From NCBI RefSeq assembly GCF_020329485.1, contig NZ_JAGKJI010000007.1:186001-250000 (forward strand): a stretch of DNA of 64,000 nt, written 5' to 3'. The notes under the pieces were generated by a model. It did no database searches, had not been told where the DNA came from, and saw only the letters and a program-made list of their open reading frames with translations. Both the position numbers and the translations under genes were made by a program. Source of the DNA: Bradyrhizobium cenepequi. Lineage in GTDB: Bacteria > Pseudomonadota > Alphaproteobacteria > Rhizobiales > Xanthobacteraceae. This document shows, piece after piece, positions 8,883-15,924 of the stretch; position 1 is the first letter of the stretch; each line of letters starts with the position of its first letter.

Positions 8883-9338
8883 ATGCCCAAGATCGATATC
8901 GCCGCCGTGACGAAACGCAAGGGCTCGGGCTACCCGCCGCCATTCGACGCCCCCTGTGCCGAACGCGTGCGGCAGCGGTTGGGCGACGCCGGCGGGCTCA
9001 CCGACTTCGGGGTCAACCTGATGCACCTGCCGCCGGACAAGTGGTCAAGCCAGCGCCACTGGCATTCGGCCGAAGACGAATTCGTCTACGTGCTCGAAGG
9101 CGAACTGACGCTGATTGAAGATGGCGGCGCGACGGTGTTGCGCGCAGGCGATTGCGCGGCATTTCCGAAAGGCTCCGGCAATGGCCATCACCTGGTCAAC
9201 AAATCGAACGCCACGGCGGTTTATCTCGAAGTCGGCTCACGCTCGCCGGCCGACGTCACTGTCTGCTCGGATGTCGACATGATGAGCACCAATGCCGACG
9301 GCCGGTTCGTGCACAAGGACGGCACGCCCTATCCCTGA
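8883..9338 (+). CDS. Cupin-domain protein
   Basis: This 151-residue protein is a single small beta-barrel cupin. Metal-ligand motifs are visible: HWHSAEDEFVYVLEGEL (cupin motif 1, around residues 60-76) and GDCAAFPKGSGNGHHLVN (motif 2, around 92-109). The C-terminal DVDMMSTNADGRFVHKDGTPYP is typical of a sub-group of bacterial cupins of unknown substrate. There is no signal peptide, so it is cytoplasmic. The ATG was chosen because the upstream open frame lacks protein character. It is followed by tRNA-Pro on the other strand. Confidence 0.8.
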   Translation: MPKIDIAAVTKRKGSGYPPPFDAPCAERVRQRLGDAGGLTDFGVNLMHLPPDKWSSQRHWHSAEDEFVYVLEGELTLIEDGGATVLRAGDCAAFPKGSGNGHHLVNKSNATAVYLEVGSRSPADVTVCSDVDMMSTNADGRFVHKDGTPYP

Positions 9339-9410
9339 CAGCCGACATAGGTCGACGGCCGGGGGCACGACGCATCGCATCATATGTAACTGATTGATTT
9401 CATTGACTTT

Positions 9411-9487
9411 TGGTCGGGGCAGCTGGATTCGAACCAACGACCTGCAGTACCCAAAACTGCCGCGCTACCAGGCTGCGCTATACCCCG
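9411..9487 (-). tRNA. tRNA-Pro (anticodon TGG)
   Basis: Read on the minus strand the gene starts CGGGGTATAGCGCAGCCTGG. It has an anticodon stem GCAGT/ACTGC around the loop TTTGGGT (anticodon TGG), a T arm with GGTTCGAATCC, and an acceptor stem closing with one G-T pair. The 3' CCA is encoded. The total is 77 nucleotides. Confidence 0.95.
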
Positions 9488-9550
9488 AGCAATCCGCAGG
9501 CGATGTCGATACACGGTTAGATCGGCGCCAGCAAGGCGTTAGCGAACCGG

Positions 9551-10033
9551 CTATTTCCCGTTGAACAGCGGGTGCGCGACCCGGTCGCCCGCCCGGATGC
9601 CGTATTTCTGGGCCGTGCCAGCGACCACCTCCAGCACGCCCTTGGCGAGCCCGCCGGAGGAGATGATCTTGGTCGACAACGGCTCGGTGTTTTCGGCGAT
9701 CCGCAAGATACGGCCATCGGCGGCAATGAAGATCATGTCCAGCGAGACGTAGGTGTTCTTCATCCACATCGAGACCTGCTGCTCCGGCGAGAAGTCGAAC
9801 AGCATGCCTTTGCCGTCAGGCAGCTCCTTCCTGAACATCAGCCCCTTCGTCTTCTCCTCCTCGGTCGTCGCGAGCTCGACGGTGAAGACGTGGACGCCAT
9901 TCTTGGTGACGATCTCAAGCGGCTGGAACGTCGCGGCCTTTGCGGCCGGGCTCGCGATCACACCGAGCATGAGGACGAACGACGCAAACAGGCCAACGAG
10001 CAGGCGATGGCCGGCGACACGATCGAAAGTCAT
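9551..10033 (-). CDS. Exported DUF192 family protein
   Basis: The 160-residue protein begins with an N-terminal hydrophobic segment (residues 10-32, ending ASPAAKA) that should act as a signal peptide. It then shows the DUF192 pattern: VELATTEEEKTKGLMFRKELPDGKGMLFDF, MWMKNTYVSLDMIFIAADGRIL and GVLEVVAGTAQKYGIRAGDRV. The family is widespread and its biochemical role is unknown. The frame also allows a GTG five codons earlier. It lies between tRNA-Pro and the cold-shock gene, all on the minus strand. Confidence 0.85.
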   Translation of the reverse strand: MTFDRVAGHRLLVGLFASFVLMLGVIASPAAKAATFQPLEIVTKNGVHVFTVELATTEEEKTKGLMFRKELPDGKGMLFDFSPEQQVSMWMKNTYVSLDMIFIAADGRILRIAENTEPLSTKIISSGGLAKGVLEVVAGTAQKYGIRAGDRVAHPLFNGK

Positions 10034-10160
10034 GGCAACAGCACTCACGGCAAAATCAAACCGCGGGGAACCTAACCCGAGCCCGGCGGCAATGACCAGA
10101 GGGCAAAGACGGGACGCGCGCCATCCGGCTCACGTTTGCGTCAGAGGCCGAATGGAAAAA

Positions 10161-10826
10161 TCAGTGCGACGACAGCGCCGACGGACCAGTCTCCGGATGG
10201 ATCTCCGCAGCCATCATGCCCTTGGAGCCGGGCCCGAACCGGACCAGCACATATTGGCCGGGGCGCAGCTCGGTCATGCCGAAGCGGCGCAACGTTTCCA
10301 TGTGCACGAAGATGTCGGGCGTCCCTTCGCCGCAGGTCAGGAAGCCGAAGCCGCGCAGCCGGTTGAACCACTTGACCTGCGCCCGCTCCAGTCCGCTGGT
10401 CGGGGTGACCGTAACATGGGTCCGCGGCGGCAGCATCTGCGCCGGATGGATCGCCGTCGATTCATCCATCGAGACGATGCGGAACGCCTGATAACCCTTC
10501 ACGCGCTGTACGCACTCAACCACCACGCGAGCACCCTCATAGGCGGTCTGGTAGCCATCGCGCCTCAGCACGGTGACGTGCAGAAGCACGTCTGGCCAGC
10601 CATTGTCGGGGACAACGAAGCCATAGCCTTTCGAGGCATCGAACCATTTGATGACGCCGGAGATCTCGACGAGGTTCGCCGCGGCATCGCCAAGGCCGGA
10701 GAAGGCATCCGCCGCCGAATCGCGTGGCGTTCTATCCGAATATTCGCCTGGCCCAAGCCTGCCGTGCCCGGCACCGCCAGATGGCGGTCCGCCGAGCTTC
10801 TTGGACTCAAATCCGTCCGACCCCAT
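10161..10826 (-). CDS. Protein with two cold-shock domains
   Basis: After a flexible Gly-rich start of about 50 residues come two cold-shock OB folds. The first is ISGVIKWFDASKGYGFVVPDNGWPDVLLHVTVLRRDG (about residues 54-90). The second is RAQVKWFNRLRGFGFLTCGEGTPDIFVHMETLRRFG (about 148-183). Both keep RNP1-like KGYGF/RGFGF and the HV/FVH RNP2 region used to bind single-stranded nucleic acid. Tandem cold-shock proteins occur in alphaproteobacteria, where they are thought to act as RNA chaperones. The ATG five codons inside the longest frame (which starts with GTG) was preferred. Confidence 0.9.
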   Translation of the reverse strand: MGSDGFESKKLGGPPSGGAGHGRLGPGEYSDRTPRDSAADAFSGLGDAAANLVEISGVIKWFDASKGYGFVVPDNGWPDVLLHVTVLRRDGYQTAYEGARVVVECVQRVKGYQAFRIVSMDESTAIHPAQMLPPRTHVTVTPTSGLERAQVKWFNRLRGFGFLTCGEGTPDIFVHMETLRRFGMTELRPGQYVLVRFGPGSKGMMAAEIHPETGPSALSSH

Positions 10827-11023
10827 GACCCCGGACCCCACACATCATCTGCAATCCGTCTCTCTACGACGGTACCTAACAGCGCCTTGTTGCACGACCG
10901 CTCATGAAACAACGCGCGCGAATCTCGAATCAAAAGATAACACTCCCGCTTGTCTCGCATAGATAAAAAACGAATCCAGCGGGAACTATGAACAGGCTTG
11001 CGCAACCGCGAATCAATTGAGCA

Positions 11024-11785
11024 TCAATTGCCCACGAACGGTCCAAGCGTCTCGCCGATGTCGTGGCGGATCACGAGATCCGCAATATCGTCCTGCTCGG
11101 TCGGCTCGTTGTTGATGATCACAAGCTTGGCACCGCAGTTCTTGGCCATCATCGGAAATCCCGCCGCCGGCCACACCACCAGCGAAGATCCGATCGCAAG
11201 GAACAGGTCGCAGTGCTGCGCAAGTTCCGTCGCCCGTCGCATTGCATCTTCCGGCATCGCCTGGCCGAACGAGATGGTTGCGGTCTTGATCGGATCGCCG
11301 CAGTCGGTGCAATCGGGCGCACCGCTGTTCTCATCGAAGCACTGCTTGACCCATGGCAATTCGTACGCCCTGCCGCAACCGATGCAGCGGGCATAGGTCG
11401 TGTTGCCGTGCAACTCGACCACATGATCCGATTTGAAGCCGCTCATCTGATGCAGATTGTCGATGTTCTGGGTGACAACCGCCGGAACCTTCCCCGCGCG
11501 ATAGAGCGAGGCGAGCGCGCGATGCCCGCGCCCGGGCGTCGCCGCCGCAAAGGTCGGCTCCATCGCAAAGCGGCGCCGCCACGCCTCGTTGCGCGCGTCG
11601 GAACTTGCAACGAACTCGTCGAACGGAATTGGCCGGCTGCGCGTCCACAGCCCACCGGGCGAACGGAAGTCAGGAATCCCGCTCTCGGTCGAGATGCCCG
11701 CACCGGTGAAGGGAACGATGGCGCAGGCCTCGGCGATCAAATTGCCGAGCGCGTCGATGCCGCTACGCAGATCTTTTGCAATCAC
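11024..11785 (-). CDS. NAD-dependent protein deacylase (sirtuin)
   Basis: This 253-residue Sir2-family enzyme removes acyl groups from lysines with NAD+. Visible are GAGIS at residues 28-32, TQNID at 105-109, the catalytic His126 in ELHG, a structural zinc site of Cys134, Cys137, Cys159 and Cys162, and GSSLVVWPAA for NAD binding. The length is ordinary for class III or U bacterial sirtuins. It stands alone, with no acetyl-CoA synthetase or acetyltransferase gene beside it. Its substrates cannot be deduced. Confidence 0.93.
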   Translation of the reverse strand: MIAKDLRSGIDALGNLIAEACAIVPFTGAGISTESGIPDFRSPGGLWTRSRPIPFDEFVASSDARNEAWRRRFAMEPTFAAATPGRGHRALASLYRAGKVPAVVTQNIDNLHQMSGFKSDHVVELHGNTTYARCIGCGRAYELPWVKQCFDENSGAPDCTDCGDPIKTATISFGQAMPEDAMRRATELAQHCDLFLAIGSSLVVWPAAGFPMMAKNCGAKLVIINNEPTEQDDIADLVIRHDIGETLGPFVGN

Positions 11786-11871
11786 GTGAGAACCCGAGTT
11801 CGCCGTTCACATTATAGCACGGCCAACCGGGCAAGGGATCGACCCTGTTATGCAGGTGTCAGGCGCCTTTG

Positions 11872-12117
11872 TCACGCTGCCTTGGCGACCGGCTCGTTCG
11901 CCTCTTTCGGCTCCTTAACCTCGTCGCTCTTCTTCGTCTTCGCGACGGGAGCGGCATCGGACTTCTTCACCGGCTTGCCGTATTGGGCAAGCTTCTCCAA
12001 TTCCGCTTCGAGTTCGGCGCGGCGCGCTGCGACCTTCTCGAACAGCTTGTCAGTCGCGTGTTCGCGCAAGCTTGCGAGTTCTTCGATGCTCAGTGAATCC
12101 AGATCGATCTTTGCCAT
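11872..12117 (-). CDS. H-NS-like N-terminal domain protein without the DNA-binding end
   Basis: The 81-residue protein opens with MAKIDLDSLSIEELASLREHA and a helical coiled-coil to about residue 50 (VAARRAELEAELEKLAQYGK). This is the pattern of the oligomerisation domain of rhizobial H-NS-family proteins. The usual C-terminal YRDP-x-x-G-x-T-W-x-G-R-G motif is absent. Instead the tail is Lys/Ala/Glu-rich (KKSDAAPVAKTKKSDEVKEPKE). It may oligomerise with full H-NS proteins or act by its basic-acidic tail, which is inference. Family assignment is from memory of the N-terminal pattern. Confidence 0.6.
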   Translation of the reverse strand: MAKIDLDSLSIEELASLREHATDKLFEKVAARRAELEAELEKLAQYGKPVKKSDAAPVAKTKKSDEVKEPKEANEPVAKAA

Positions 12118-12304
12118 GACTGGCTCCCCAGTTTTCCGTTTTTTGGCTAGCGGGGCTGCAAAGGGGCGACAAGCAGCGCAGGCGGTTTATCCACCGCCTT
12201 CGCTACCCACCATCTCACCACAATCCCGCACCGGCTGCTCCCCATTGGTGCCCCAATGGGAAGGCGAATTCGCTCCGATGACACTACGATTACAGGGATA
12301 GGCC

Positions 12305-12490
12305 ATGACCGAGAATGCCATGACCGAGAAGGAAGAGCGGCTTGCACGTGAACGCGACGAGATCGCCGCTCGTGTCGCCAGCTTCAAGGCGACCCAGCAG
12401 AAGTTCGAACGCGAACGCCAGGAATATTACGCCACGACGCTCCGCAGCGCCTGGCACGGCTATCAGCGCGAGCCCGTCGAGACGGATTAG
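12305..12490 (+). CDS. Small coiled-coil hypothetical protein
   Basis: The product has 61 residues (MTENAMTEKEERLARERDEIAARVAS...), strongly charged and predicted helical over residues 5-45. It has no signal peptide. A second in-frame ATG five codons later is an alternative start. A good terminator lies 24 bases beyond the stop, which supports a real transcript. No family recognised. Confidence 0.55.
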   Translation: MTENAMTEKEERLARERDEIAARVASFKATQQKFERERQEYYATTLRSAWHGYQREPVETD

Positions 12491-12513
12491 GAGTTCGCAG
12501 CAGCAGCGGAGTC

Positions 12514-12546
12514 AGAAAGCCCGGGGCGGGCCGCGCCGGGCTTTCT
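12514..12546. terminator. Rho-independent terminator between convergent small genes
   Basis: An 11-base-pair stem AGAAAGCCCGG/CCGGGCTTTCT encloses an 11-base GC-rich loop. It lies between the ends of the coiled-coil gene (+) and the Tyr/Gly-rich gene (-) and can serve both, although the T-run on the plus side is weak. Confidence 0.7.
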
Positions 12547-12554
12547 GTTACCAA

Positions 12555-12911
12555 TCACCAATAAGGGCTCCCCCAGTAGGCGCGCCGATAACGGGGGCCG
12601 CCCCAGTAGGCGTACGGACCTCCACCATAGTAGCGTCGATACCCATAACCGCCATAATAGGCCGGGTAACCGTAGTATCGAGGGCCGTAATACCGAGGGC
12701 CGTAGTAGCCGGGGTAATAGCCCGGCCCGTAGTAGTATGGGCTGGATGCTGCGGCAGCGCCCGCAATCAGTGCGCCCGCGGCTAGCCCGAATGCCAGGCC
12801 CGGTCCCGGGCCGCGCCATCCCCCGCCGCGCCAGTACGCCTCGGCCGGCGAACTCACTGTGGTCGCGCCAACCGCGGCGACCGTGGCCAAAACTGCGAGT
12901 GCTTTTTTCAT
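12555..12911 (-). CDS. Exported Tyr/Gly-rich low-complexity protein
   Basis: From the ATG at 12911, preceded by a strong GGAGG-type site, the product has 118 residues. A signal peptide (MKKALAVLATVAAVGATTVSSPAEA) precedes a mature part with an Ala/Gly hydrophobic helix (LAFGLAAGALIAGAAAA) and then about 60 residues of Tyr-Gly-Pro repeats (PRYYGPRYYGYP, YGGYGYRRYYGGG). The same design is seen in many Bradyrhizobium exported proteins of unknown function. The aromatic repeats suggest a structural or surface role, which is inference. Confidence 0.72.
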   Translation of the reverse strand: MKKALAVLATVAAVGATTVSSPAEAYWRGGGWRGPGPGLAFGLAAGALIAGAAAASSPYYYGPGYYPGYYGPRYYGPRYYGYPAYYGGYGYRRYYGGGPYAYWGGPRYRRAYWGSPYW

Positions 12912-13132
12912 CCTCGCCTCCTCACGCAATTTCATCCGGCGCTCCAACGCACGAAGGCGCGGTTGGTTTCATCGGGAACCGACGCGACTGTTGCTGCAAA
13001 GGAGCGCCTTTGTGGCGCATGGGCGCCGGCGCTGCCCGCTCAAGCTATGCAACACGGCCGGGCCACCCACGGATCGGGCGTAGGAACAAACCACGACCTC
13101 TGCGCGTATTGTGTTGCGTAAAGGGTGTGCCC

Positions 13133-13246
13133 ATGCCGGTCTGGCTCGAAATTCTGATCAACATCATCGGCTATGGCGGGTTCATTGCCATTGCGATGTG
13201 TCATCGTTCCTCCAGCGAGAAACTGCCGGAGCGAGATTCCCGTTAA
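13133..13246 (+). CDS. Small single-span membrane peptide (37 residues)
   Basis: The ATG at 13133 follows AAAGGGTG by about six bases. The peptide is MPVWLEILINIIGYGGFIAI followed by AMCHRSSSEKLPERDSR: one hydrophobic helix and a polar, charged tail. A longer open frame upstream does not look like protein. The amphipathic start, clean helix and charged end suggest a real membrane microprotein. No family recognised. Confidence 0.48.
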   Translation: MPVWLEILINIIGYGGFIAIAMCHRSSSEKLPERDSR

Positions 13247-13254
13247 AGTTGCAT

Positions 13255-13328
13255 TGACTCGTTTTGTTCACGCGAACCGGTTCCCACCCTCGGATCAGGT
13301 CCGGGGGCATGCTTCGCCTGAAAACGCT
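13255..13328. repeat. Dispersed repeat, family A (reverse orientation)
   Basis: The segment contains TTCACGCGAACCGGTTCCCA, an internal CCTCGGAT..GTCCGGGGG hairpin and GCTTCGCCTGAAAACGCTAG. In reverse complement this matches the pattern AGCGTTTTCGAGCGAAG...CGGTTCGCGTGAA seen at 14243, 16852, 19844 and 25831. Its right edge coincides with the stop codon of the next gene. Confidence 0.7.
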
Positions 13329-13515
13329 AGTTCGCCTTGCGCGGCTCACCTGCGGTGCGCACCAGGCGGTCGGCCTTCACCAGCACGCGTCCATCGTCTA
13401 CCTGCGGCCGCAGCGAAAAGCTGATGGCGACGAAGGCGAGGCAAAACAGCAGCCCCACCAGCACCACGCGCCGGTGAGTTGGCCTGTCCGCATTGTGAAA
13501 GGAAGGGATTATCAT
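13327..13515 (-). CDS. Small single-span membrane protein
   Basis: From the ATG at 13515 the product has 62 residues (MIIPSFHNADRPTHRRVVLV...), with one hydrophobic helix (VVLVGLLFCLAFVAISFSL) followed by a polar tail (RPQVDDGRVLVKADRLVRTAGEPRKAN), probably periplasmic. Basic residues before the helix favour a type II orientation. No strong ribosome site is seen. Its TAG stop falls exactly where a family A repeat begins, so the repeat edge supplies the stop. Confidence 0.58.
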   Translation of the reverse strand: MIIPSFHNADRPTHRRVVLVGLLFCLAFVAISFSLRPQVDDGRVLVKADRLVRTAGEPRKAN

Positions 13516-13946
13516 GGTTCGGGTTCCGCGCCCGATCCCTATGCGCAACCTCTGACGATCGCAACGCGATCCTGTCCTTAACCTAACCGAATAGCGTTAT
13601 CGGCTGCGCCGAAACGGATCATTAGGACATGGTCCGGCGTCGGCGCCCGTCGGCCCGGTTATCCGCAGCAAATCCACAAACCGGCAGATCAGTCTTTGCC
13701 GAGCGATTCCCTCACGTTGCTGCGCAGCGATCCACAGCATTCTCACGACGCGGGCCGAGTGCTGCTGCCTTGGGCCACAGGTGCGCATGGCCGCACAGCA
13801 ATGCGATGCAGACTCGAACGCTCGTGCAAAAAGGCGAGACCAGAACATCGTGCGATTCCGGAATCGCCGCGCTCTACTTCGACCTTGCGTGACCGCACTG
13901 CGTGGGAACTCTTTTGGCCGTCACGAATTGAAGGAGCACTAGGAAG

Positions 13947-14020
13947 TGCCGGTAGGACACACACCCTGCCCTCCTGCCGGCAAGGAAGCCCCGCGGCACC
14001 CCCTCGCGGGGTTTTCTTTT
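13947..14020 (+). ncRNA. Candidate small RNA 3' end with two hairpins and terminator
   Basis: A hairpin TGCCGGTAGG/CCTGCCGGCA (13947-13956 with 13973-13982, one G-U pair) is followed six bases later by a second, CCCCGCG/CGCGGGG (13989-13995 with 14005-14011), then TTTTCTTTT. No convincing coding sequence ends here, so the terminator suggests a short non-coding transcript. The 5' end is not defined; the promoter would lie upstream of about 13920. Confidence 0.4.
13989..14020 (+). terminator. Rho-independent terminator
   Basis: A 7-base-pair GC stem with a 9-base loop is followed directly by nine bases of which eight are T. It is oriented rightward and has no recognised protein gene before it. 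Confidence 0.75.
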
Positions 14021-14051
14021 GAACCTATTTGCACGCCGACAGACATAGGAG

Positions 14052-14189
14052 AACTGGGGATTTCAGGGCCCAGTATTTCGCGGCAGCGTCGCCCGGAGAA
14101 CATACTCCTCTAGGCGGCGCTGTTGCTTTTTGAAAATTCAACCTTAAGTTAGAAATTGAGCTGGCGGCTCGCGCCCTGAATCCCCAGTC
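14052..14189. repeat. Segment bracketed by an imperfect inverted repeat
   Basis: ACTGGGGATTTCAGGGC near 14053-14069 and GCCCTGAATCCCCAGT near 14173-14188 are inverted copies differing by one T. The roughly 100 bases between have no clear gene. The arms could pair in RNA or mark a small mobile element remnant. Confidence 0.45.
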
Positions 14190-14211
14190 CGTCAGCCCAA
14201 AAAGCCCCGTG

Positions 14212-14237
14212 CCCCGCAGGCGCGGGGTTTTCCTTTT
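14212..14237 (+). terminator. Rho-independent terminator
   Basis: CCCCGC and GCGGGG pair around the four-base loop AGGC, followed by TTTTCCTTTTT. As with the terminator 200 bases to the left, no protein gene precedes it on this strand, which hints at a second short transcript. Confidence 0.75.
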
Positions 14238-14242
14238 TCGGG

Positions 14243-14327
14243 GTAGAGCCTTTTCGAGCGAAGCATGCCCTCGGACTTGATCCGAGGGTGGATAGCGGTT
14301 GGCGTGAAGCAAACACATCGATCAAGA
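14243..14327. repeat. Dispersed repeat, family A
   Basis: It begins TAGAGCCTTTTCGAGCGAAG, has an internal perfect hairpin CCCTCGGA/TCCGAGGG, and ends with GGTTGGCGTGAAGCAAACAC. This matches the outline of the other family A copies in the window. Confidence 0.7.
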
Positions 14328-14379
14328 ACCTAAAGCGGGATAACGATTCGTCTCGCTCTACGTCATTCACGGGTGTCGC

Positions 14380-14592
14380 TCACGAGGACAGCATGGCGAT
14401 GATCGGCTGCACCTGGACAGAAGCTGACGCGACGAGGCCCTCGAAGGACGTTTGGCCGTGGGCTGCAGCCTTCAGAATACATTCAGCCACCGCCGCCTTG
14501 ACGCCGAACACGGACTGATCGGCGGGAATCTTCGACATGACCGCTTCCAGCGCGGCCCGCATGGTCTCAACGAGTTCAGGACTATATGGCAT
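14380..14592 (-). CDS. Small hypothetical protein
   Basis: The ATG at 14592 has GGGAGG about seven bases upstream. The 70-residue product (MPYSPELVETMRAALEAVMS...) is predicted all-helical and soluble, with alternating charged and hydrophobic residues and one Cys. There is no signal peptide or known motif. The ribosome site and balanced composition support a real gene. I do not recognise it by name. Confidence 0.62.
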   Translation of the reverse strand: MPYSPELVETMRAALEAVMSKIPADQSVFGVKAAVAECILKAAAHGQTSFEGLVASASVQVQPIIAMLSS

Positions 14593-15145
14593 CGCAGCCT
14601 CCCCGCGCGCCAAAAATAGTCGTGGCGCTCTTGCCCGCCACTCACAAGCCTGAGACTCACGACCATGTGTCGTTGCAGTTATTTAATGAATTCCGGCCGA
14701 GGCGGTTTGCACGCCTCGCTAACCGAATATCCACCAGATCAGCGGACCGCCAAGTCCGACAAGAACCGCGAAACAGAGCGTGAGGCGGCCGATCGCAGCG
14801 TGGTTGCCTGCGAGAAGTCCCGGTCAGGCATGCGCTCCAATCGGCGCCCGGTCCAATCCAGGGCGCGACCGAGCAACCCGGCTATCAATTCGAGCAGGTA
14901 TGGGACAACGCCACCCATGGCCTTACCTTGGTACAGCCTGTGTTTCCGGTTTGTGACCCGGGAGCCCGCCAGACACCTGCCCTCCGCAGCCTTTTCTGAT
15001 ATCTAGAGCACGATCCGGAAAAGTGGATACCGGCTTTCCGGAAGATCAATGCTCAGACAAAAGATCGAGCGGGATGATTAATAATCACGCTCTGGTCACG
15101 AACCGCCCAAACCAGACGCGACAAACCCCAGAGGGAGCCAACACC
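14593..15145. other. Spacer with a possible decayed small gene and a repeat
   Basis: On the minus strand an ATG at 14918 opens a 59-codon frame (MGGVVPYLLELIAGLLGRAL...) that ends at 14739 in poor sequence. The neighbouring frame over 14719-14820 encodes RLTLCFAVLVGLGGPLIWWIFG and then stops. Together they look like one small membrane protein split by a frameshift. A family B repeat occupies 15004-15060. Nothing else is evident. Confidence 0.4.
15004..15060. repeat. Dispersed repeat, family B (short form)
   Basis: TAGAGCACGATCCGGAAAAG is followed by a diverged inverted partner, CGGCTTTCCGGAAGATCAAT, and then GCTCAGACAA. It matches the first half of the copies at 32330 and 60187 and lacks the AAAGCGCGATGA hairpin. 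Confidence 0.7.
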
Positions 15146-15598
15146 ATGCGTTATCTCCACACCATGCTGCGCGTGCGCAATCTCGACACCGCGATGAAAT
15201 TCTATCAGGACTCGCTGGGGCTGAAGGAAGTGCGCCGGACCGACAGCGAGAAGGGCCGTTTCACGCTGGTGTTCCTGTGCGCGCCCGAGGATATCGAACA
15301 GTTGAAGAACCTGCCGAGCACACGCGGCGCGCCGCTGGTCGAGCTCACCTACAACTGGGACGAGGAGAAATACGGCGAGGACCGTTATTTTGGCCACCTC
15401 GCCTATGAAGTCGACGACATCTACGCCACTTGCGATCGTCTGATGAAGCTCGGCATAACCATCAACCGCCCGCCGCGCGACGGCAACATGGCATTCGTGC
15501 GCTCGCCGGATCTGCACTCGATCGAGCTGTTGCAGAAGGGCGATCCAAAGCCGCCGGCCGAGCCGTGGCTGTCGATGCCGAACACCGGCCACTGGTAG
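15146..15598 (+). CDS. gloA: Lactoylglutathione lyase (glyoxalase I)
   Basis: The enzyme isomerises the hemithioacetal of methylglyoxal and glutathione to S-lactoylglutathione. The N terminus MRYLHTMLRV and the VELTYNW block are diagnostic. The four expected metal ligands are present: His5, Glu66, His84 and Glu127. The 150-residue length fits the bacterial nickel-type enzyme, with a slightly extended C terminus (PPAEPWLSMPNTGHW). I chose this ATG because GGGAG lies about ten bases before it and the family starts here, although the frame is open for 41 codons upstream. Confidence 0.95.
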   Translation: MRYLHTMLRVRNLDTAMKFYQDSLGLKEVRRTDSEKGRFTLVFLCAPEDIEQLKNLPSTRGAPLVELTYNWDEEKYGEDRYFGHLAYEVDDIYATCDRLMKLGITINRPPRDGNMAFVRSPDLHSIELLQKGDPKPPAEPWLSMPNTGHW

Positions 15599-15712
15599 AC
15601 CTGGCGCAAATTCTGCGCGTACCTCCGAGCCCAGCATGGGCGCCGCGATCCACAACGGAACGACCCTATGGATCGCGCGTTTCCTCACCAATACGATATG
15701 GAGGAGGAAACG

Positions 15713-15793
15713 ATGGCAAGAGGACTCTTGCTGTGGCTGCTTGGCGTACCGATCCCGGTGATCATCCTGTTGTGGCTGTTCTTCGGCCATTGA
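15713..15793 (+). CDS. 26-residue membrane microprotein
   Basis: A very strong ribosome site (GGAGGAGG) lies six bases before the ATG. The peptide reads MARGLLLWLLGVPIPVIILL then WLFFGH, a single hydrophobic helix with one Arg at the start. A clear rho-independent terminator follows 21 bases after the stop. The tight ribosome site-ORF-terminator arrangement makes this a convincing tiny gene. Function unknown; the peptide is probably embedded in the inner membrane. Confidence 0.68.
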   Translation: MARGLLLWLLGVPIPVIILLWLFFGH

Positions 15794-15814
15794 TCGCGCG
15801 CAAGCCATGATGAC

Positions 15815-15848
15815 AAAATCAGGTGCCGCTCAGCGGGCCTGATTTTTT
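15815..15848 (+). terminator. Rho-independent terminator after the 26-residue ORF
   Basis: AAAATCAGG pairs with CCTGATTTT (15815-15823 with 15838-15846), with a 14-base loop containing a further GCCGCT/AGCGGG pairing, followed by a T-rich end. The AATCAGGTGC start resembles the terminator at 1739. Confidence 0.82.
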
Positions 15849-15924
15849 GTTTGCGTGGGATGATCGGGGTCGTGCTTTCTGCTATTCGGCCGTCAACGCA
15901 GGCAGCAAGAGATGGGAGAGAGGC

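Larger units (their letters stand above)
13516..14379. other. Long region without convincing protein genes
   Basis: Several short open frames exist on both strands but none has a ribosome site, signal peptide or sensible composition. The region does hold two rho-independent terminators with structured sequence upstream (near 13989 and 14212), an inverted repeat and a family A repeat, all listed separately. It may encode small RNAs rather than proteins. Confidence 0.5.

Noticed and set aside
12737..13246. 169-codon plus-strand frame
   Set aside because: Most of it lies opposite the Tyr/Gly-rich gene and in spacer; only its last 37 codons, with their own ribosome site, are kept as a separate small gene.
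13597..13848. 83-codon minus-strand frame and its plus-strand partners in the 13.6-13.9 kb spacer
   Set aside because: Arg/Cys-rich, no start signals and no plausible fold.
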